From: Planctomycetota bacterium
GTDB taxonomy: Bacteria > Planctomycetota > Phycisphaerae > WQYP01
Direction: 5' to 3'
NCBI GenBank assembly: GCA_021795535.1
Contig: JAJYPG010000077.1
Coordinates: 1 to 6,408, forward strand
DNA length: 6,408 nucleotides
Each line of letters opens with the position of its first letter. Positions within the stretch are counted from its first letter, which is position 1. The notes under the pieces were generated by a model that saw nothing but the letters and a program-made list of their open reading frames with translations, ran no database searches and was not told the origin of the DNA. A program made the translations under genes and the position numbers. Positions 1 to 6,130 of this stretch are shown piece after piece.

Positions 1-1
1 G

Positions 2-631
2 ATTATTTACTCCGCTCCGCGTGTATTTGAGGCGGCGGGCATGAAAACCACCAGCGCATTTGGTTCCACCGCCCTGGTGGGAATGGTGACTCTGGTGTTC
101 ACCTTTGTTGCCATTGGTTTCGCGGATAAGGCGGGGCGAAAGCCGCTCTTGGCCATTGGCACCGCAATCCAAGTCGTATCACTGGCATCTGTGGGATTGA
201 TCTTTGCCTTGGCCAATCGCATTACCACAACCGCTATTGTGCATGGCCAGACGCTGCATACCACGATCCCTCATTTCAGCCACGGGCAGGTGGTGATACT
301 GCTGATCAGCATATTAACATTCTGTGGTGCGTTTGCCATGGCTATGGGGCCGCTGCCGTGGCTCATTATTTCAGAGATATTTCCGGCGCGGATTCGCGGG
401 CGGGCGGCGGCCGTGGGTGTGCTAACTCTCTGGACCGCCACATTCGCGGTGGCCCAGACATTTCCGATGCTTAAGGCCAATATCGGACTTACGGCAACCT
501 ACTTCATTTACTCCGGCTGTTCGCTCATCAGTTTTTTGTTTGTGGTGCTGGTATTGCCTGAAACCAAAGGCAAAACACTGGAAGAGATCGAGGCCTACTG
601 GCGTCACCGGTATGAGATCAGAACCGTTTAG
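2..631 (+). CDS. Sugar-porter family MFS transporter, C-terminal half (5' end outside window)
   Basis: The reading frame is open from the left edge (first full codon at base 2), so this is the last 209 or so residues of a longer protein. The ATG at 41 is an internal methionine, not a start. The fragment opens with IIYSAPRVFEAAG, which matches the transmembrane helix 7 signature of the sugar porter (SP) family of the major facilitator superfamily (compare the YYAP.IF motif of XylE/GalP-type proteins). Further signatures follow in the expected order: DKAGRKPLL, the cytoplasmic D-x-x-GR-R/K loop motif; GPLPWLIISEIFPARIRGRA, the helix 10 motif and following loop; and the C-terminal PETKGKTLEEIE. 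Several hydrophobic helices lie between them. Such proteins move monosaccharides across the inner membrane, usually with H+ symport. The substrate cannot be told from this half. The loop before helix 10 (ANRITTTAIVHGQTLHTTIP) looks somewhat long and polar. Family assignment is firm; substrate is unknown. Confidence 0.93.
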   Translation: MIYSAPRVFEAAGMKTTSAFGSTALVGMVTLVFTFVAIGFADKAGRKPLLAIGTAIQVVSLASVGLIFALANRITTTAIVHGQTLHTTIPHFSHGQVVILLISILTFCGAFAMAMGPLPWLIISEIFPARIRGRAAAVGVLTLWTATFAVAQTFPMLKANIGLTATYFIYSGCSLISFLFVVLVLPETKGKTLEEIEAYWRHRYEIRTV

Positions 632-719
632 CCCGTAGCTCCCCCCCCAATTGCGCTTCGATTTACATTCACAAGTTGTGATGTGTCATGGTTTATGGCA
701 ATTGTCCCGGGCTGTTTTT
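630..719 (+). terminator. Nested inverted repeat with T-run after the sugar transporter stop
   Basis: Three inverted repeats are nested inside one another. The outer pair is AGCCCG (630-635) with CGGGCT (708-713). The middle pair is CAATTGC (648-654) with GCAATTG (698-704). The inner hairpin spans 665-684, ACATTCACA and TGTGATGT around an AGT loop with one bulged T. The outer right arm is followed by GTTTTTC (714-720). The position, starting at the transporter stop codon and ending in T's, fits an unusually long intrinsic transcription terminator for that gene. The outer arms are short, and a C8 run (641-648) makes the two sides unequal, so folding is uncertain. Confidence 0.42.
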
Positions 720-725
720 CCTTAA

Positions 726-739
726 ATATGTGTGCATAT
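726..739. repeat. Short AT-rich inverted repeat in intergenic region
   Basis: ATATG and CATAT arms flank a TGTG loop in the AT-rich middle of the non-coding stretch between the converging sugar transporter and PDZ genes. No gene starts nearby on either strand, so an operator role is not supported. It may be no more than chance in AT-rich DNA. The rest of 740-870 shows no gene or clear signal. Confidence 0.3.
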
Positions 740-872
740 AAATAAATTGTATGGTCTTGGCGTTGATTTTATTTACGATACACTTATGCCATGTACATCG
801 AAATTATACCCAGCCGCTCTTCTCCACCCGCCGTTCTGCTGCGAAAATGGCAAACCCAAATAAATAAAGTAA

Positions 873-896
873 CCCCCCGTATTTCCAGGGGGGGGG
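873..896 (-). terminator. C-tract/G-tract hairpin downstream of the PDZ gene
   Basis: Read on the - strand, nine C's (896-888) are followed by a loop of about nine bases, then six G's (878-873), then a T-rich tail (TTACTTTATTTATTT). It starts 28 bases after the PDZ gene stop codon. A GC-only stem with a T-rich tail fits an intrinsic terminator, although the T's are interrupted. Another C7 run (- strand, 915-909) could replace the C9 as pairing partner. A competing stem between 914-923 and 877-886 is described under findings. Confidence 0.5.
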
Positions 897-924
897 CTGC
901 ATCTTATAGGGGGGGAATTACGGT

Positions 925-1695
925 TTAATGCCGCAGCCTTTCCGGTGCCAGAATAATACTTCGCGTCATCGGCCAATAACGGTGGGCGAATTGATTGGCC
1001 ACCGCGTTACGCTGCTGCATCAATTGGACAAGGGCAATGCTGGAAACCGGCATGCCGACCAGCGGAATGTGAAACACATGCAATTGTCTGCCACGCATTA
1101 CCAGCAAAGTAACTCTTGTCCCCGGTACGCAGGTAATGAGCATCATTCGAAAGGAATTGATGGTGGCCGTGCGTGGAAACGGGTGGGAATTCACCGCCAG
1201 TATTAAATCTCCATCATGCAGTACCCGTCCGGCTGGAAAACCGGGAAGAACGGAGCTTACCTGTGCCGCATTGAGCCGGATAATTTTTGTTTTGGTTTTA
1301 ATGGTGACGCGTCGCAGAAAAAAGCCGATTCCAATAAATGGCCTGGCACCCGGAATATATTCCATGCGCGCCAGCAGCAGTTGCAGGCAAATGTGAACAA
1401 GACGGCTTTTCTTCTCTGGATTATGCGTGTGCAAAACAATTGGAACCAGAACGCTTAAAATGGAACTCTTCCGCCGCAGCAGCCATTGTTGTGCTTTAGA
1501 CCGCACATACCACCGGTCAGATACAAGTTGTTTCAGATGGTCGGCAAGGGTTTGCGGACTGGGGCTGTGCGCGGCGATCGGCAAAACCTGCAAACCCGCC
1601 GCACAGAACACCGATATCAAAATAAAAACACAAACAGATAGTCCGGCACATATATGCCACCGACAAGGCGGACTGTTCTGCGGAATTATTTTCAT
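925..1695 (-). CDS. Exported or membrane-anchored PDZ-domain protein with HEAT-like N-terminal region
   Basis: A 256-residue protein with a hydrophobic stretch at about residues 15-38 that looks like a signal peptide or single membrane anchor. There is no proper lipobox. Residues 48-110 (LADHLKQLVSDRWYVRSKAQ and onward) resemble one or two HEAT-like helical repeats of the 'L..L....w.vR..A...L' type. Residues 117-216 look like a PDZ domain: a GIGF ligand-binding loop at 122-125, then VLPGFPAGRVLHDGDLILAV (149-168), the classic 'PA...GL..GD.I..vn' pattern, and a final strand pair around PGTRVTLLVMRGRQLHV. No protease catalytic domain is present, so this is likely a peptide-binding or scaffold protein outside the cytoplasmic membrane. 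The gene starts 9 bases after the stop of the FHA gene, which indicates one transcript. There is no strong Shine-Dalgarno (only TTGAG just before the ATG), so it may depend on translational coupling. PDZ call is fairly firm; the partner is unknown. Confidence 0.8.
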   Translation of the reverse strand: MKIIPQNSPPCRWHICAGLSVCVFILISVFCAAGLQVLPIAAHSPSPQTLADHLKQLVSDRWYVRSKAQQWLLRRKSSILSVLVPIVLHTHNPEKKSRLVHICLQLLLARMEYIPGARPFIGIGFFLRRVTIKTKTKIIRLNAAQVSSVLPGFPAGRVLHDGDLILAVNSHPFPRTATINSFRMMLITCVPGTRVTLLVMRGRQLHVFHIPLVGMPVSSIALVQLMQQRNAVANQFAHRYWPMTRSIILAPERLRH

Positions 1696-1704
1696 CTCAA
1701 GGCA

Positions 1705-2196
1705 TCAAGCTTTGGGCTTTGTTAAGGACTGAAGCGCCGCCAGCGGGTCGTCAACGGCAACAGTGTCGTGGTCCAGTTCCTCCGCCACAGGCAGGTCTTT
1801 GGGTTCCAGGTCCACCGTGCCGGAATCCTCCGACTCGTTGTGAGTATTATCGGAAATATCCTCGCCTAAAATAGTTCGCACGGGTTTTATCTGCGTGGGT
1901 TCCCCATCAATCAGTACCGTAAATGTTACCGGGCCAATACGAATATGATCTCCCGGCATCAGCGGCTGCTCTACTGTTACACGCTGGTTGTTGTGGTAGG
2001 TTCCATTGGAACTTCCCGAGTCTTTAAGCACTGCGGAATTGTCTTCAATATGTATTTCACAATGATGTCGTGAAATGGTTCCCAGCGGAACCTGCAGTTC
2101 ACAATCGTCGCCACGTCCAATAATCGACCTGGTTCTATGCAGAGGAAATTCGCGACGTTGACCGTCTTCTTTAAAAACAACAAGTGTTATATCCAT
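1705..2196 (-). CDS. FHA-domain protein with acidic C-terminal tail
   Basis: A 163-residue soluble protein. Residues 1-100 form a forkhead-associated domain, a phosphothreonine-peptide reader. The conserved contact residues are present: G27-R28 in SIIGRGDDCELQ, S42-R43-H45 in ISRHHCEI, and N64-G65 in SGSSNGTY. These are followed by the usual PGDHIRIG turn (81-88) and a final strand. Residues 101-163 are acidic, probably disordered and rich in D/E, T and S, ending in DDPLAALQSLTKPKA. The tail could itself be a phosphorylation target (for example the TILGED and SGTVDLE regions), but that is inference. There is no signal peptide, so it acts in the cytoplasm, probably downstream of a Ser/Thr kinase encoded elsewhere. 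It is the first gene of a likely two-gene unit with the PDZ gene and diverges from hemW. The start at 2196 is supported by GGAG eight bases upstream. Confidence 0.9.
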   Translation of the reverse strand: MDITLVVFKEDGQRREFPLHRTRSIIGRGDDCELQVPLGTISRHHCEIHIEDNSAVLKDSGSSNGTYHNNQRVTVEQPLMPGDHIRIGPVTFTVLIDGEPTQIKPVRTILGEDISDNTHNESEDSGTVDLEPKDLPVAEELDHDTVAVDDPLAALQSLTKPKA

Positions 2197-2204
2197 GACA
2201 TAAT

Positions 2205-2208
2205 CTCC
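2205..2208 (-). promoter_or_regulatory. Shine-Dalgarno site of the FHA gene
   Basis: GGAG on the - strand lies 8 bases upstream of the ATG at 2196 and supports that start. A TTTTATAT stretch a little further upstream may be part of a promoter, but I find no matching -35 element at normal spacing. Confidence 0.6.
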
Positions 2209-2303
2209 GGCATATAAAAGCCTGTTTGCAAGCCAGTCCGCAAAATAAAACGCATTTGCGCACAGTAAACCCGCGCAAAACGCTTAACAGAAACTTAAAA
2301 ACT

Positions 2304-2332
2304 CTGACCCTCTGACTGATATATCGTACAAT
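2304..2332 (+). promoter_or_regulatory. Sigma70-like promoter for hemW
   Basis: CTGACC (2304-2309, 4 of 6 against TTGACA) and TACAAT (2327-2332, 5 of 6 against TATAAT) are separated by exactly 17 bases. Transcription would start near 2339, leaving a leader of about 18 bases that still contains the Shine-Dalgarno site. It lies in the 160-base region between the divergent FHA and hemW genes. The motifs are seen directly; promoter activity is inferred. Confidence 0.5.
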
Positions 2333-2341
2333 AATGCTCTT

Positions 2342-2346
2342 GAGGT
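2342..2346 (+). promoter_or_regulatory. Shine-Dalgarno site that decides the hemW start
   Basis: GAGGT lies 10 bases before the ATG at 2357. It supports the long form of HemW over an internal GTG at 2471, which would give the usual short N-terminus of the family but has no Shine-Dalgarno at proper spacing. Confidence 0.65.
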
Positions 2347-2356
2347 CGCAAAAAAT

Positions 2357-3646
2357 ATGACAAATAACGTAAATTTAACAATCGCGAACCAGTCGCTGGA
2401 GAAAGTGCTGTCGCCGCAAAGCGATTTTGCGGTGTTACCTGGCAGGGAATTGCTGGATTGCAACGCTGTTGTGGATGCACTCTATGTCCATGTCCCTTTT
2501 TGCACCACAAAGTGTCATTATTGTGATTTTTATTCCCTGGCAGGCCATTTGGACCAAATTCCGCGATATTTAGTCGCCTTGGAACAGGAAATTCAGCTTC
2601 AACTGGCCCATTTTGGACTGCCAGAACCAGAAACGATCTTTATAGGAGGAGGTACACCAACACTTCTGCCACCTGCGGACCTCGCCGATCTCCTGCGTCT
2701 GTTACGCCGCTCCATTGGCTCCACTCGCCTGCGCGAATTTACCGTGGAGGCCAATCCCAACACCTTTGACCCCGCCCGCGCTCAAATACTGGTAAAAGCA
2801 GGTGTAGACCGTGTCAGCTTCGGCGCTCAATCCTTCAATCCCGCGGAACTTGTTACGCTACAGCGCGATCATGACCCGGCCAGTGTTCCGGTCGCCGTTG
2901 GAATAGCTCGGCACGCCGGACTGGAAAACATAAACATTGATCTGATTTTTGGCATTCCAGGGCAAACGCTCTCATCTCTGCACAACAGTCTCAAGAGTGC
3001 ACTGGAACTGCAACCTGATCATATTTCCTGTTATAGCCTGGTCTATGAACCCAATACTCCCATGACCGCCCGCCTGAAAAGCGGCCTCATCACACCCATG
3101 AATGAAACACTGGAATTGGAAATGTTTGAACTTGTGCGGGAAACACTCTCCGCCGCCGGTCTGTTCCGCTATGAGGTTTCCAATTTCGCTCGCCCTGGTT
3201 TTGAATGTCAACACAACCTTCGTTATTGGCGTGGAGGCAATTATCTGGCTTGGGGACCCGCCGCAGCGGGCCATCATTCCGGATACCGCTGGAAAAATGT
3301 TCCCAGTCTTATGCGTTATACCGACGCCCTGCTTGCCGCCCAACCGTGTCTGCCCGTCACACAAATGGAACATCTTCAAGGCTTGAATCGGTGGGGAGAA
3401 TCGGTGATACTCGCTCTGCGGCTTAACGAGGGCCTGAGCCTCAATACCTTCCGGGAAAAAACCGGGCTGGATGCCGTCGCCATTTTGGCCGACGTTCTGA
3501 AAAAATACGATGGCCTCGGATTGCTTCTCGTGGATGTAGAGACACTGCGGCTTTCCCCTGGGGCGGTGACGGTTTCCGACACCATTTTAGCCGATGTTTT
3601 GGCGGCATTTGAAGCCGCAGCCAGGCGAGCTGCCGCAAAAAAATGA
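2357..3646 (+). CDS. hemW: HemW-type radical SAM heme chaperone
   Basis: A 429-residue radical SAM protein. C49-x3-C53-x2-C56 (CTTKCHYCDF) binds the [4Fe-4S] cluster. The residue after the last Cys-x is F (CDF), which points to HemW; coproporphyrinogen dehydrogenase HemN has C there. Other family marks in order are GGGTP (97-101, SAM binding), EANP (131-134), GAQSF (156-160), DLIFGIPGQT (195-204), RYEVSNFARPG (271-281), and the HNLRYW motif (286-291) associated with heme binding in HemW. HemW is known as a cytoplasmic or membrane-associated heme carrier that inserts heme into respiratory proteins; older annotations call it an oxygen-independent coproporphyrinogen III oxidase. The protein has about 38 extra residues before the usual 'LYVHVPFC' start, and the Shine-Dalgarno supports the long form. 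The C-terminus is Ala/Lys-rich. The gene stands alone or is read on into the MFS gene 75 bases downstream. I see no clear terminator between them. Confidence 0.93.
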   Translation: MTNNVNLTIANQSLEKVLSPQSDFAVLPGRELLDCNAVVDALYVHVPFCTTKCHYCDFYSLAGHLDQIPRYLVALEQEIQLQLAHFGLPEPETIFIGGGTPTLLPPADLADLLRLLRRSIGSTRLREFTVEANPNTFDPARAQILVKAGVDRVSFGAQSFNPAELVTLQRDHDPASVPVAVGIARHAGLENINIDLIFGIPGQTLSSLHNSLKSALELQPDHISCYSLVYEPNTPMTARLKSGLITPMNETLELEMFELVRETLSAAGLFRYEVSNFARPGFECQHNLRYWRGGNYLAWGPAAAGHHSGYRWKNVPSLMRYTDALLAAQPCLPVTQMEHLQGLNRWGESVILALRLNEGLSLNTFREKTGLDAVAILADVLKKYDGLGLLLVDVETLRLSPGAVTVSDTILADVLAAFEAAARRAAAKK

Positions 3647-3711
3647 ACCAAAACAGGGTAATAACCTGTAAAAAGTTGGGCGGCTAAAATGCGGCCCGCT
3701 TCAAGCTGTAC

Positions 3712-3715
3712 GGAG
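3712..3715 (+). promoter_or_regulatory. Shine-Dalgarno site for the GTG start of the MFS gene
   Basis: GGAG sits 6 bases before GTG at 3722. The translation from this GTG begins exactly with a typical MFS helix 1, so the non-ATG start is well supported. A TAAAAT hexamer (3685-3690) upstream could be a -10 element, but no -35 match accompanies it. Confidence 0.7.
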
Positions 3716-3721
3716 TAAAAC

Positions 3722-5131
3722 GTGAAAAAAGCCAGTTTATTCACCATATTTCTCATTGTGTTTATTGATCTCGTCGGGTTTGGCATTGTACTGCCCAATT
3801 TACAACTTTATGGTCAGCAGTATGGCATCAGCAATTATTTTTATCTTACGCTTATTGGCGCGACCTATTCGTTTTTTCAATTTATTTTCGCACCGATTCT
3901 CGGCAGGTGGTCCGACCGAATTGGCCGCCGACCGGTGCTGCTTATCAGTCAGCTTGGCACATTGATTGGCTTTCTTGTTTTGTTTTCCGCCAATGAATTT
4001 CGCGGCCAGGCTTTAGGCATTGTGCTTATCTTTGTTTCCCGCATGATTGACGGCATCAGCGGCGGCAACATTTCCACCGCCAATGCCTATATTGCCGATA
4101 TCACCACGCCGGAAAACCGGGCCAAGGGGATGGGTGTCATTGGCGCGGCCTTCGGACTCGGTTTTGTCTGTGGTCCGCTTATTGGCGCTGGAGTGAGTAA
4201 ATTTTTCGGACTGGAATATGTTCCACTTGCGGCCTGCATGTTCACGATTGTGGCTCTCACCATGACTTGGTTAAAGCTCGCGGAATCGCGCCAGCCCAAT
4301 GCCATGAAAAACGATGCCGCCGCCCGTCGATTTTCTTTCCGCGGACTGCAACATACGCTGGCCCGTCCCATTATCGGTCCGCTGATTTTGTTGTTTTTCA
4401 TCAATGGGTTCGCCTTTGCGGGCATGGAACAGACCCTAAGCCTGCTGATACAACATCGGCTTTTTCCCATGCATCAACCGGTGCGGACAAGTGATTCTGG
4501 TGCGGCCAGGACGCAGCGGAATTCTGTGGCTATCGCGGCACCGTTCCCGGTCGCACCCGCTGATGCACAGGTATTTTCCAACTCGCCGCAAGCGATTGCG
4601 TTTCGTAAAAAACAGGATAGCCGCGTATCGGTGGCCACTGGACTATTGTTTGGTGCTATAGGCGTAATGATGGTTCTAATTCAGGGCGGAATGATTGGCC
4701 GGCTCACAAAAAAATATGGAGAATTGGCTCTGGCCATTGTCGGCCCCTTCATTATTTCTGCGGGTCTTGTGGTTATCGCAATACCGGTTCATTGGGCCTG
4801 GAAATGGACCGGATTTCTATCCGGCGGACTGCTGCTGGCCATTGGCGCAGGCATATTTAATCCGGCCATGCAAAGCCTTATCAGTCGCCATTGCGCTCCC
4901 GATGAACAGGGCGAAGTGCTTGGCGCCAACCAGGGTATGGCCAGTCTGGCGCGCTGCGTCGGCCCCATACTCGCCGGCCTGCTTTTCGAGTATCTGTTTC
5001 CTGCTTCGCCTTATTATCTTTCCGCCAGCCTCTGTCTTATTGTTACTCTGTTGGTGCTGTTGAAGCGGGATCAATTCCGGCTGCCCGCCTCTGTCGCTGC
5101 GGAACGCCAAGCCGCTCTCCAATCCAAATAG
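3722..5131 (+). CDS. TetA-like MFS efflux transporter (DHA1-type drug/H+ antiporter)
   Basis: A 469-residue integral membrane protein of the major facilitator superfamily with the expected twelve-helix pattern. Helix 1 (FLIVFIDLVGFGIVLPNL) carries the Asp (D16) and GFGIVLP run seen in TetA-like proteins. Motif A is GRWSDRIGRRP (61-71). Helix 4 and the loop after it contain SRMIDGISGGN and AYIADITTPENRAKGMG (106-138). Helix 5 has the antiporter-type motif C, GLGFVCGPLIGAG (145-157). The second half has IQGGMIGRLTKKYGE and ISRHCAPDEQGEVLG-NQGMASLAR, both typical of this branch. Related proteins export tetracycline or other drugs by H+ antiport; the substrate cannot be read from sequence, and calling this a resistance gene would go too far. 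Odd point: residues about 249-301 form a polar, Pro/Ala-rich insertion between helices 7 and 8, probably outside the membrane. This helps explain a length above the roughly 400 residues usual for the group. The start is GTG. The 3' end overlaps the converging PAP2 gene by 89 bases. Confidence 0.9.
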   Translation: MKKASLFTIFLIVFIDLVGFGIVLPNLQLYGQQYGISNYFYLTLIGATYSFFQFIFAPILGRWSDRIGRRPVLLISQLGTLIGFLVLFSANEFRGQALGIVLIFVSRMIDGISGGNISTANAYIADITTPENRAKGMGVIGAAFGLGFVCGPLIGAGVSKFFGLEYVPLAACMFTIVALTMTWLKLAESRQPNAMKNDAAARRFSFRGLQHTLARPIIGPLILLFFINGFAFAGMEQTLSLLIQHRLFPMHQPVRTSDSGAARTQRNSVAIAAPFPVAPADAQVFSNSPQAIAFRKKQDSRVSVATGLLFGAIGVMMVLIQGGMIGRLTKKYGELALAIVGPFIISAGLVVIAIPVHWAWKWTGFLSGGLLLAIGAGIFNPAMQSLISRHCAPDEQGEVLGANQGMASLARCVGPILAGLLFEYLFPASPYYLSASLCLIVTLLVLLKRDQFRLPASVAAERQAALQSK

Positions 5132-5882
5132 CCACGCCAAACCCGCAGAACCAGCCGATGGTGCCCCCGGCAATTATGTCAGAATAGAAATGGGCCTGCA
5201 TCACCACGCGGGAAAAAGCCGTCAGCCACGCCACCAAAAGGAAAAGCCACTTGCCACGCGGCGATAAATAGGTCAGCGCCGCAGCCATCGCAAATGCCAC
5301 CACGGCGTGTCCGCTTGGAAAGCTCAGGTCTATTTGCGTATGCAATCCTCGGCCAAAATCCCACACGTTCAGCCCATTATTCAAATGTCCGCTGGGTAAC
5401 ATGCCAATCGGGCGAACACGTCCGCACAAGCTCTTAAATGCTTCAGAAACCGCACCGGCTCCCAGAATACTTCCCAGCATAATCGCCCCTCCCTTCCATT
5501 TCGCCGGGTCATAAACCGTCACCAGCAGCATGATGAAAATAACCTCTGCCGGAACGCCCACATCGCGCAGCGCCCGCCAGGTCGATTCAAAGTGGTGATA
5601 CAACTGGGAATGAAATGGAGGCGTAACCGTTCGCCACCACGGCGCGTTGGGATGTGTAGCCGGGTTAAGTTTTACCGCCTGCCAACTGTATGGCTGTTGA
5701 TCGCCCATAAGCCACCGCGTCGCCCGCCACAGTGTGGTATCGAGCCTGGCGTTAAAACTTAAAAGTGAAACCAGCGCCACCACGACAATTCCCAGAATTG
5801 TCAGGTTTTTACGCAGCGGGGATGGCGCTGTGGACACTTGTACTGATGACTTTACCGATTTTGTTTCTTTCTTTTCAATCAT
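5043..5882 (-). CDS. PAP2-family membrane phosphatase
   Basis: A 279-residue membrane protein with the full phosphatidic acid phosphatase type 2 active site. Motif 1 is K150-x6-R157-P158 (KSLCGRVRP), motif 2 is P189-S-G-H192 (FPSGHAV), and motif 3 is S224-R225-x5-H231-x3-D235 (SRVVMQAHFYSD). H192 and H231 are the expected catalytic histidines. Helices flank the motifs (about 27-43, 112-123, 131-148, 193-206, 212-223, 236-253), after a polar 25-residue cytoplasmic N-terminus. Family members dephosphorylate membrane lipids such as phosphatidate, phosphatidylglycerol phosphate or undecaprenyl pyrophosphate; the substrate here is unknown. A second PSGH (163-166) occurs just after motif 1 but sits outside the hydrophobic context and is probably not catalytic. 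No good Shine-Dalgarno precedes the ATG at 5882, so the exact start is less sure. The last 29 codons lie antisense to the end of the MFS gene. Confidence 0.92.
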   Translation of the reverse strand: MIEKKETKSVKSSVQVSTAPSPLRKNLTILGIVVVALVSLLSFNARLDTTLWRATRWLMGDQQPYSWQAVKLNPATHPNAPWWRTVTPPFHSQLYHHFESTWRALRDVGVPAEVIFIMLLVTVYDPAKWKGGAIMLGSILGAGAVSEAFKSLCGRVRPIGMLPSGHLNNGLNVWDFGRGLHTQIDLSFPSGHAVVAFAMAAALTYLSPRGKWLFLLVAWLTAFSRVVMQAHFYSDIIAGGTIGWFCGFGVAIWIGERLGVPQRQRRAAGIDPASTAPTE

Positions 5883-6046
5883 GCCTGCCGTTTATACCAT
5901 TTCGCGGCCAGTTTATGAACCCTGCACAAAAAAAATCCTATTTTCTCCACCCTGTTGATCATTAAGTGCGGCGACCCGTTACGGACAGTTCGTCCCGATG
6001 AATCGAGGCTGCAAGATATGACCAGACGCCTTTGCGGTTTATGCTT

Positions 6047-6069
6047 AAAAAGGGGGGCGGTCCCGCTCC
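6047..6069 (-). terminator. Candidate intrinsic terminator of the TIGR03790-like gene
   Basis: Read on the - strand, GGAGCG (6069-6064), a GGAC loop, and CGCCCC (6059-6054) form a six-position stem with one A-C mismatch. Two more C's and then TTTTT (6051-6047) follow. It lies about 60 bases after the stop codon of the gene to the right and well ahead of the PAP2 start, so the two - strand genes are probably separate units. The stem is short and imperfect. Confidence 0.4.
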
Positions 6070-6130
6070 TTGGGGCAAATGGCATGGCAATGGTGTGGCG
6101 GATGGTCAACCTGCAATCAGGACCATTTTC

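Noticed and set aside
773..976. A 67-residue - strand reading frame in the gap and the end of the PDZ gene
   Set aside because: It overlaps the real PDZ frame, runs through the homopolymer hairpin, and has no protein-like features.
2972..3379. A 135-residue - strand reading frame inside hemW
   Set aside because: It lies fully antisense to conserved HemW motifs, has no recognised domain, and is explained by the codon bias of hemW.
3637..3646. A slippery A7 run directly before the hemW stop codon (A AAA AAA TGA)
   Set aside because: A -1 shift would add only about 14 non-descript residues before a stop, and I see no strong downstream stem-loop. It more likely reflects Ala/Lys codons at the C-terminus.
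3653..3669. ACAGG/CCTGT hairpin between hemW and the MFS gene as a terminator
   Set aside because: The stem has only five pairs and is followed by A's rather than T's on the + strand, so it does not fit an intrinsic terminator.
3376..3798. A 140-residue - strand reading frame across the hemW-MFS junction
   Set aside because: It is antisense to two well-supported genes and their spacer. Its Arg/Ser/Thr-rich translation has no motif.
4087..4470. A 127-residue - strand reading frame inside the MFS gene
   Set aside because: It is antisense to conserved transporter helices, and its composition is what antisense of hydrophobic codons gives.
5388..5399. A second PSGH motif in the PAP2 protein (residues 163-166) as an alternative active site
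   Set aside because: The catalytic PSGH at 189-192 has the right spacing and hydrophobic context relative to the KX6RP and SRX5HX3D motifs. The first one lies in a polar loop and is likely chance.
5879..6109. A 76-residue - strand reading frame whose stop overlaps the PAP2 start codon as ATGA
   Set aside because: The overlap looks like translational coupling, but the frame starts at TTG without a Shine-Dalgarno, has no recognisable motif or sensible hydrophobic pattern, and runs through the candidate terminator at 6047-6069.
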